The position numbers and the translations under genes are program-made. Shown here piece after piece: positions 20,232 through 26,604 of a DNA stretch of 64,000 nt (position 1 is its first letter; the number at the start of each line of letters is the position of its first letter). The notes under the pieces are model-generated. The model saw only the letters and a program-made list of their open reading frames with translations, did not search any database and was not told the DNA's origin. The stretch comes from Streptococcus sp. 29887 (GTDB lineage Bacteria; Bacillota; Bacilli; Lactobacillales; Streptococcaceae): the NCBI RefSeq assembly GCF_032595075.1, contig NZ_CP118735.1:152001-216000 (forward strand). The letters are read 5' to 3'.

Positions 20232-21152
20232 ATGATTCACTTGATTTGTCCCAATCCAGCCCTAGACCGTACGCTTCTTGTGGAGAAGATTGAAAAGAAC
20301 ATTCCCCTACGCCCAACGGAAGTCAGAGATTATCCCGGTGGTAAGAGTTTCAACGTGGCTTATGCCCTTCGAGAAAATGGAGTGACAGACTACACGATCC
20401 ATACCATTTTAGGTGGACAGATCGGTCGCTACATTCAAGACCTTAATGACCAAAAGGGAAATCAATTACAGGTCGTTGAAAATAATCAGAACACAAGAAC
20501 CTGCAATATTTATGTGGAAACCAGCACAGGCGATGTCGTTCTTTTCTATGAAAAAGGCTTTGAACTGACAGAGGACCTACTTGACCAATTTACCCGACAG
20601 ATAGAAAATAGCCTAGAGGCTGGCGATATCCTAGTCTTTTCGGGCAGTCTGATGAAGGGCATGCCGGATGATTACATTCAGCGATTTATTGAAAAATACC
20701 CAGAGGTCTTGACCATTGTGGATACCAGTGGACCAGCCTTACAAGCTGCCTATCAAGCTCGCCCAGCCCTAATCAAAATCAATAATGAAGAACTCAAGGA
20801 CATCTATCCAGACTTAGATGAGGAAAGTCCAGAGGATATTTTGCGGATACTAAAAGAAGTAACGCCGCATGAGAATATTATCATTACCATGGGTGGAAAG
20901 GGAAGTTTGGCTAAGATTGGTCAGCGTTTCTTCCGTATCCAGTCGCCAAAGAAGGAAACACGCAATCCCATTGCGGCAGGAGATTTCTACCTGGGCTTGC
21001 TAGTTAAGGGTATCAGCCAAGGGCAAGAGCCTGAGATTTTCTTGAAAGAGGCAGCAGCCTTTGCAACTGCCAACTGTCTTAACTACTTCCCAGAAGTCGA
21101 AGCAGAGCAATTTGCAGAGATAGCGGGTAAAGTTGTTCTAGAGCAGGTTTAA
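20232..21152 (+). CDS. PfkB-family hexose-phosphate kinase (LacC/FruK type)
   Basis: A 306-residue sugar kinase of the PfkB family, close to tagatose-6-phosphate kinase and 1-phosphofructokinase. The substrate-binding N-terminus (CPNPALDRTLLVE) and the GGKSFNVAYAL loop are present. The usual GAGD catalytic box near the C-terminus reads AAGD (NPIAAGDFYLG): the base Asp is kept but the first glycine of the anion hole is alanine. The ATG follows AGGAG at 6 nt; the upstream frame from 20205 is not used. It lies before mglBAC, which could supply its sugar. Confidence 0.8.
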   Translation: MIHLICPNPALDRTLLVEKIEKNIPLRPTEVRDYPGGKSFNVAYALRENGVTDYTIHTILGGQIGRYIQDLNDQKGNQLQVVENNQNTRTCNIYVETSTGDVVLFYEKGFELTEDLLDQFTRQIENSLEAGDILVFSGSLMKGMPDDYIQRFIEKYPEVLTIVDTSGPALQAAYQARPALIKINNEELKDIYPDLDEESPEDILRILKEVTPHENIIITMGGKGSLAKIGQRFFRIQSPKKETRNPIAAGDFYLGLLVKGISQGQEPEIFLKEAAAFATANCLNYFPEVEAEQFAEIAGKVVLEQV

Positions 21153-21236
21153 AAAATATTTCCTCTATACTAATGGAGCATTCTTTGTTGTTTGAGTGGG
21201 CATTCTAAGGTCAGCAATTATTTTACTTGAAATCTA

Positions 21237-21289
21237 TTGACAAAAAGATGTGAATAGGTTAATATAATTATATTAGAAAACGTTTACAA
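21237..21289 (+). promoter_or_regulatory. mgl promoter region with cre site
   Basis: TTGACA (21237-21242) and TATAAT (21263-21268) are 20 bp apart, longer than ideal. TAGAAAACGTTTACAA (21274-21289) matches the CcpA element and would overlie the transcription start, where binding represses. This fits a sugar-uptake operon. Confidence 0.6.
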
Positions 21290-21337
21290 AATTGGTTGTT
21301 CTGCCAATGTTCTTCTCAAAATAGAAAGGAAAAAGGG

Positions 21338-22426
21338 ATGAAAAAACTATTGAAGTTTTTAGCAATTGCTTTTGTAGGTTTGTTTCTGGTAGCTTGTGGA
21401 AAGGCGACAGAAAATTCCAGCGGCGGTTCTGACTCAGGATCAGGAAAAACTTACGAAGTCGGTGTTGCTATTTACAAATTTGATGACAACTTCATGACCC
21501 TCTATCGTGAAGAGTTAGATGCCTATTTCAAACAATTAAGTGAGAAAACTGGCAACAAATATGTTTTGGATATCCAAGACGGTAAGCAAGACCAAGCAAC
21601 CCAAACAGAGCAAATCAATACCTTTATTGCACAAGGTAAAGATGTTATCCTTGCAAACCTAGTTGACCCAACCGCTGCAGGTTCCATCATTAACTCAGCA
21701 AAATCTGCCAATATCCCAGTTGTTTTCATCAACCGTGAACCAGAAGTTGCTGAATTGGAAATCTGGCCTGGTAAAACAACTTACGTTGGTGCGGACGCTA
21801 CCCAATCAGGTACCTTCCAAGGTGAAATCATCGCTGCAACTGAAAGCAAGGGTGATATCAATGGCGACGGTAAAGTGCAATACATTACCCTCTTTGGTGA
21901 CCCAGCAAACGTTGATGCTCAACAACGCACAACATACTCAGTAAAAGCGCTTGATGATGCAGGTATCAAACGTGAAGCCTTGGCTGAGCCTTACCTTGCA
22001 AACTGGGATACAGCTAAAGGTCAAGAAGTAACAGCAGCTGCTTTGGAACAATTTGGTGACAAACTCGAAGTTGTTTTTGCAAACAACGACGGTATGGCAG
22101 TTGGTGCGGTAACAGCGATTAAGGCTGCAGGTCGTACTGTTGGTAAAGATATCTTGGTTGTTGGTGTAGACGCTATTCCAGATGCTATGGAACTTCTTGC
22201 CAAAGGTGAATTGACTGGTACAGTATTGAATGACCACTTCAACCAATCTCATACAGCAGCAAACGTTGCAGTTGAGTTGATGGAAGGTAAAGAAGTTTCT
22301 CCTTACTACTGGGTTGACTATGTAAAAGTTACAAAAGAAGCTGACTCAGAATTGAAAGAAGCAGAAGCTAAAAAAGAAACAATCGAAGAAATCAAAAAAC
22401 GTTACGCAGAACGTGAAAAAGAGTAG
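21338..22426 (+). CDS. mglB: Galactose/glucose-type ABC transporter substrate-binding lipoprotein
   Basis: A 362-residue lipoprotein that captures sugar outside the membrane. The signal peptide ends in the lipobox LVAC followed by a Ser/Gly linker. The periplasmic-binding-protein fold begins YEVGVAIYKFDDNFMTLYREEL. A calcium-binding loop like that of E. coli MglB is visible (DINGDGKVQYI), followed by DAQQRTTYSVKAL. This loop argues for a galactose/glucose rather than ribose specificity. The start is the ATG after AAAGGAAAAAGGG. It is first in an mglBAC operon. Confidence 0.87.
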   Translation: MKKLLKFLAIAFVGLFLVACGKATENSSGGSDSGSGKTYEVGVAIYKFDDNFMTLYREELDAYFKQLSEKTGNKYVLDIQDGKQDQATQTEQINTFIAQGKDVILANLVDPTAAGSIINSAKSANIPVVFINREPEVAELEIWPGKTTYVGADATQSGTFQGEIIAATESKGDINGDGKVQYITLFGDPANVDAQQRTTYSVKALDDAGIKREALAEPYLANWDTAKGQEVTAAALEQFGDKLEVVFANNDGMAVGAVTAIKAAGRTVGKDILVVGVDAIPDAMELLAKGELTGTVLNDHFNQSHTAANVAVELMEGKEVSPYYWVDYVKVTKEADSELKEAEAKKETIEEIKKRYAEREKE

Positions 22427-22581
22427 TCATTCTATGTAGTCAAATGAAGACCCCTTCAGCTGACGAATGAGTAATCCATTTTGAAAAACGATGAGTGCGT
22501 TCTCACTATCTATGATTCCCTTGAAAAATGGTGATTGTACGTATAGTGAGAACTTATTTTTTTGGAAAGAGAGCTGGGAGA

Positions 22582-24114
22582 ATGAGTGAATATATTTTAG
22601 AAATGAAACATATTACTAAGACATTTCCAGGTGTTAAGGCTTTGGACGATGTGACCTTTAAACTGCGTCCAGGAACTGTTCATGCTCTGATGGGGGAGAA
22701 TGGAGCCGGTAAATCCACCCTCATGAAGTGTTTGTTTGGAATTTACCATCGGGATCAAGGAACCATTGTCTTTGATGGCAAGGAAGTAGACTTCAAAGAT
22801 TCCAAGGAGGCAATTGATGCAGGTGTTTCCATGATCCATCAAGAGTTGCAACCCATTCGCATGATGACCATAGCTGAAAATGTCTTTCTGGGGAATTATC
22901 CCCTTGGGAAGTTTAATCTGGTGGATCACGCCAAGATGAACCAGGATACCAAGGTTCTCTTGGAAGAGGTGGGTCTTTATATAGATCCTCGTACCTTGCT
23001 GGATACCTTGACTGTATCTCAGATGCAGTCAGTAGAGATTGCCAAGGCCATTTCCCACAATGCTAAGGTGGTGATTATGGACGAGCCAACCTCCTCACTG
23101 ACCAGCTCAGAAGTGGAAAAATTATTTGAAATCATTGCCCAACTAAAAGCAAAAAATATCGGTATCATCTATATCTCCCATAAAATGGATGAAATTCTTC
23201 GGATTTCAGATGACATCACCGTTATGCGCGATGGTCAGTATGTTGGTACCTGGCCAGCAGCGGAGATGACAACTGCAAAAATCATTCAAGCCATGGTGGG
23301 ACGGGAATTGACCAGTCTGTTTCCAGAGAAAACTAACAAGGTTGAAGAGGAAATTGTTCTTCGTTTGGAAGGGATGACATCGCCCAACCATCTTTCCTTT
23401 AAGCAGGCTAGTTTTGAACTGAAAAAAGGCGAAGTCCTAGGAATTGGTGGCTTGGTCGGTGCCCAGCGGACAGAGCTGATGGAGGCTCTTTATGGTATTC
23501 GTGCCTTAAAACAAGGGAAGATTTTCATCAAGGGCAAGGAAGTTAAAATTAAAAATCCTGCGGCAGCCATTGCCAATAAGATTGCTCTCGTGACAGAAGA
23601 TCGGCGCTATAATGGGATCTTTGGGGTTCTATCTGTGTCAGATAATGCCTCGGTGGCCTCTTTAAATCAATATCTAGGAGCCTTTGGCCTTTTAGACGAT
23701 CAGAAAATCAAAAAAGTGGTGGACCACAATGTAGAACGTCTGCGCGTGAAAACACCGACCACCAAAACCCATATCGAAAGTCTTTCAGGAGGAAACCAAC
23801 AGAAGGTTATCCTAGCACGCTGGTTGGCCAATGATCCAGACATTCTCATCTTGGATGAACCAACTCGAGGGATTGACGTTGGGGCCAAGTATGAGATTTA
23901 TCAAATCATTAACAATCTAGCTGCTGAAGGCAAATCCATTATCATGATTACTTCTGAAATGTCTGAATTGTTGGGCGTTTCAGATCGGATTATGGTCATG
24001 TGTGAAGGACGGATTTCTGGTTTCTTGGATAAGGAAGAAGCCACTCAGGAATCTGTCATGAAGCTAGCTACCAAATTTATGACTGGCAATCAAGGAGGAG
24101 ATGACAATGCCTAA
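22582..24114 (+). CDS. mglA: Sugar ABC transporter ATP-binding protein MglA
   Basis: A 510-residue tandem ATPase of the sugar-importer class. The first domain has Walker A GENGAGKST and Walker B VVIMDEPT. The second has a divergent P-loop (GGLVGAQRTEL), signature LSGGNQQKVILARW and Walker B ILILDEPTRGIDVGAK. Degenerate second P-loops are normal in MglA/RbsA. The start is the ATG after GGGAGA. The end overlaps mglC. It powers uptake with MglB and MglC. Confidence 0.92.
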   Translation: MSEYILEMKHITKTFPGVKALDDVTFKLRPGTVHALMGENGAGKSTLMKCLFGIYHRDQGTIVFDGKEVDFKDSKEAIDAGVSMIHQELQPIRMMTIAENVFLGNYPLGKFNLVDHAKMNQDTKVLLEEVGLYIDPRTLLDTLTVSQMQSVEIAKAISHNAKVVIMDEPTSSLTSSEVEKLFEIIAQLKAKNIGIIYISHKMDEILRISDDITVMRDGQYVGTWPAAEMTTAKIIQAMVGRELTSLFPEKTNKVEEEIVLRLEGMTSPNHLSFKQASFELKKGEVLGIGGLVGAQRTELMEALYGIRALKQGKIFIKGKEVKIKNPAAAIANKIALVTEDRRYNGIFGVLSVSDNASVASLNQYLGAFGLLDDQKIKKVVDHNVERLRVKTPTTKTHIESLSGGNQQKVILARWLANDPDILILDEPTRGIDVGAKYEIYQIINNLAAEGKSIIMITSEMSELLGVSDRIMVMCEGRISGFLDKEEATQESVMKLATKFMTGNQGGDDNA

Positions 24115-25114
24115 ACTAGCGACAAGAGCTGATCAAAACTTTCATCTAGGCGAGTTCCTAACCAAGAACTCCATGTATATCGTAGTTGCGGCTATGATTT
24201 TATATACTGGACTGACCCAGGATAATTTCTTTACCCTTGGGAATGCGGCCAACATTATGGCCAATACCTCTGTCCGCTTTATCATTGCCCTAGGTGTGTC
24301 AGGTTGCTTGATTATTCGTGGTACTGACCTATCAGCTGGTCGGATTGTGGGCTTGACAGCCATTATCACAGCAACCTTGGTGCAACGTCCCGACTTTGCC
24401 CAAAAATTCTTCCCAGACCTACCAGACATGCCGATTTTTGTACCACTTTTGGCAGCCCTAGCTGTCGGTGCCCTTCTCGGCTTGCTCAATGGTGCTATCA
24501 TTTCCTTCCTCAGCGTGCCACCATTCTTGGCAACCTTGGGAACCCAGATTATGACCTATGGTTTTGTCTTGATTTATTCCCAATCCAAGCCAATCGGTAC
24601 CTTTAAGGATGAATTCGTAGCTATCGGTCAAGGGAAATTGTTCGGTGTTATTCCCTATATCACCATCATAGCAGCCCTAGTTGGTCTGGCCATGTGGGTC
24701 CTTTACAATAAAACCCGCTATGGTAAGTACATGTATGCCATCGGTGGCAATGAAAATGCCGCAGAAGTTTCTGGTGTCAATGTTCGCTTGTCTAAAATCA
24801 AGATTTTCCTACTCGCAGGCTTGCTTTATGGTTTAGCAGGTTTCCTACTTTCTGCTAAGACAGGTTCAGCTGGTGCCGGTGCTGGTATGGGTTATGAGTT
24901 GGATGCCATTGCCTCTGCGACAATCGGTGGTGTATCAACTGCCGGTGGTCAGGGTACTGTTCCGGGTATTCTCCTAGGTGTCTTCGTCTTTGAATTGCTC
25001 AAAGTCTGCTTGACCTACTTGGGTGTAACTCCAGATATGACCAACGTTATCCAAGGTATCGTTATCGTGGTAGCTGTGGCACTGGATATCCGTAAGACAT
25101 TGGTTAAGAAATAA
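24107..25114 (+). CDS. mglC: Sugar ABC transporter permease MglC
   Basis: A 335-residue integral membrane permease with about ten hydrophobic segments and the EAA-like loop region GNENAAEVSGVNVRLSKIK. The ATG at 24107 follows GGAGGAG by 6 nt; an in-frame ATG at 24101 abuts the ribosome site and is unlikely. The gene is intact, but its last 67 bp (25049-25115) are repeated in near-identical form at 36516-36582, on the far side of the CRISPR-Cas locus. This points to insertion of that locus at the gene's 3' end. Confidence 0.92.
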   Translation: MPKLATRADQNFHLGEFLTKNSMYIVVAAMILYTGLTQDNFFTLGNAANIMANTSVRFIIALGVSGCLIIRGTDLSAGRIVGLTAIITATLVQRPDFAQKFFPDLPDMPIFVPLLAALAVGALLGLLNGAIISFLSVPPFLATLGTQIMTYGFVLIYSQSKPIGTFKDEFVAIGQGKLFGVIPYITIIAALVGLAMWVLYNKTRYGKYMYAIGGNENAAEVSGVNVRLSKIKIFLLAGLLYGLAGFLLSAKTGSAGAGAGMGYELDAIASATIGGVSTAGGQGTVPGILLGVFVFELLKVCLTYLGVTPDMTNVIQGIVIVVAVALDIRKTLVKK

Positions 25115-25115
25115 G
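25049..25115 (+). repeat. Left copy of the 67-bp direct repeat (mglC 3' end)
   Basis: Starts ATCCAAGGTAT and ends in the mglC stop codon plus one base. It matches 36516-36582 at 64 of 67 positions. The two copies bracket about 11.4 kb that contains nothing but the CRISPR-Cas genes and array. Confidence 0.9.
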
Positions 25116-25128
25116 GATAAAAATTGAA

Positions 25129-25148
25129 AGGCCCGAAAGGGTCTTTTT
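25129..25148 (+). terminator. Terminator after mglC
   Basis: The arms AGGCCC / GGGTCT with a GAAA loop are followed by a T run. It lies inside the bracketed unit, right after the left repeat and before cas1. Confidence 0.8.
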
Positions 25149-25174
25149 GGTATTTGGAAGAGAGGAGTTAGCTT

Positions 25175-26197
25175 ATGAGTGACTTATATATCCAAAAATC
25201 AGACTTTCGTCTGTCACTGTTTCAAGAAAAGGTGATTGTTCGCGATAGTGATTCCTGTATTGTAAAGGAGGTAGGTTTGTCTAAACTTAGTAATGTCTTG
25301 ATATTTGGGGATTCGCAGTTGTCTACTCAACTGGTTAAACGGTTGATGAAAGAAGGGATTGGGCTTTATTATTTTTCTAGGGTTGGAAAATTTTTAGGAG
25401 GGTTTGATTGTTTTCGTCAGGATGATTTTGAAAAACAAAGGCAACAGTTGCTGGCTTGCCAAAATATGGATTTTTGTTTGGACTTGGCTAAGATGGTCAT
25501 TTCTAAAAAAATGTCGTTGCAGGTAGACTTGCTCAGAGCTTATGATCGCTTTGAGTTATTAATGGAGGAAGATTATCAACGGCTGGAGGAACAGCTGCAT
25601 TCAGTCGGTATGGCAAGGTCCATTCAGGAGTTGATGGGGTTCGAGGGTCGGATGGCTAAGTCATATTTTTATTACTTGGGTTTATTGGTTCCGAGGGAGT
25701 TTAAATTCCATGGTCGATCCAAGCGTCCTGCCAAGGATTATTTTAATGCCTTGCTTAATTATGGTTACAGTATCTTGTACAGTAATTTTTGTGGCTATAT
25801 TCGTAAGAGTGGTCTGAATCCTGGCTATGGTTTTATGCATAGGTGTCGGGGGCATCACGCTGCTCTTGCTAGTGATTTGATGGAGCCTTGGCGGGTCTTG
25901 ATGGTGGATGATACGGTCATGAAACTTGTTTTGGCGGAGGAATTGAGGGCGGATCATTTTGAGGTAGATGACAAGAGAGGGTTTATCCTAAGCACGGAGG
26001 GGCAACGAATTTACCTGACGGCTTTGCGGAAACGGTTTTTGGAAATTCATGAATATGTGGAGTTGGACAAGAAACGGTATACCTTTCCGTACATGGTAGA
26101 GAAGCAGCTGTTGAGTTTATTAGATTGTTTTCGGCAGGGAGATGCCCAGTCATTTTTGAATATTGCAGGGGAGGCTGAGGATGACACGCTACTTTAA
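25175..26197 (+). CDS. cas1: CRISPR integrase Cas1
   Basis: A 340-residue metal-dependent nuclease/integrase that inserts new spacers with Cas2. The N-terminal beta domain is followed by the helical catalytic domain. The expected ligands are visible: Glu157 in LMGFEGRMAKSYF, His222 in YGFMHRCRGHH, and Asp234/Glu237 in LASDLMEPWR. The start follows GAGAGGAG. It is expressed with cas2 ahead of the array and apart from the csm operon, which has its own promoter. All active-site positions are intact. Confidence 0.95.
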   Translation: MSDLYIQKSDFRLSLFQEKVIVRDSDSCIVKEVGLSKLSNVLIFGDSQLSTQLVKRLMKEGIGLYYFSRVGKFLGGFDCFRQDDFEKQRQQLLACQNMDFCLDLAKMVISKKMSLQVDLLRAYDRFELLMEEDYQRLEEQLHSVGMARSIQELMGFEGRMAKSYFYYLGLLVPREFKFHGRSKRPAKDYFNALLNYGYSILYSNFCGYIRKSGLNPGYGFMHRCRGHHAALASDLMEPWRVLMVDDTVMKLVLAEELRADHFEVDDKRGFILSTEGQRIYLTALRKRFLEIHEYVELDKKRYTFPYMVEKQLLSLLDCFRQGDAQSFLNIAGEAEDDTLL

Positions 26198-26510
26198 TCT
26201 AGGTAAGGGAGATGTTGCTTTTGCGAAACATAAATCGGTCTTTTGTCTGGTCATTTATGACATTGTTAGTAATAAACGACGGGTCAAATTGGCTCACTTG
26301 CTTTCTGGCTATGGTATTCGGGTGCAACGGTCCAGTTTTGAACTTATGATAATGGAAGGGGAGTACAAGAGCTTGCTTCAAGACCTCCGGGATTTTTACG
26401 AGGAATCAGAGGGGGATAGTATCTTGGTCTATCGCTGTAAGCAGGAGGATGTGCAGTTTTTCTCTCCTTATCAGACGGCTAGTCTGGAGCAAGATTGTAT
26501 CTTTTTATAA
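26181..26510 (+). CDS. cas2: CRISPR adaptation protein Cas2
   Basis: A 109-residue ferredoxin-fold protein that dimerises and bridges two Cas1 dimers during spacer insertion. The family signature is seen as FCLVIYDIVSNKRRVKLAHLL, then YGIRVQRSSFEL, with the Asp of VIYDI conserved. The ATG chosen follows GGGGAGGCTGAGG and overlaps the end of cas1 by 17 nt; the frame opens six codons earlier. The C-terminus ends just before the leader. Confidence 0.92.
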   Translation: MTRYFNLGKGDVAFAKHKSVFCLVIYDIVSNKRRVKLAHLLSGYGIRVQRSSFELMIMEGEYKSLLQDLRDFYEESEGDSILVYRCKQEDVQFFSPYQTASLEQDCIFL

Positions 26511-26604
26511 GTGGTAGTTAATAAGAAATTATGGTATAATAGATGTAGTTTCACTAGGGGTCCTAGATGTAGCGCGTGGTCTGTTGTGGACCACAAGATA
26601 TGCT
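26511..26604 (+). promoter_or_regulatory. CRISPR leader
   Basis: A 94-bp segment between cas2 and the first repeat. It contains an extended -10 (TGGTATAAT, 26532-26540), an inverted repeat CTAGG/CCTAG, TAGGGGTC (26555-26562), which is the exact complement of bases in the repeat's 5' arm, and a hairpin GTGGTC / GACCAC (26576-26594). Its position beside the most uniform repeats marks it as the acquisition end. Confidence 0.8.
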
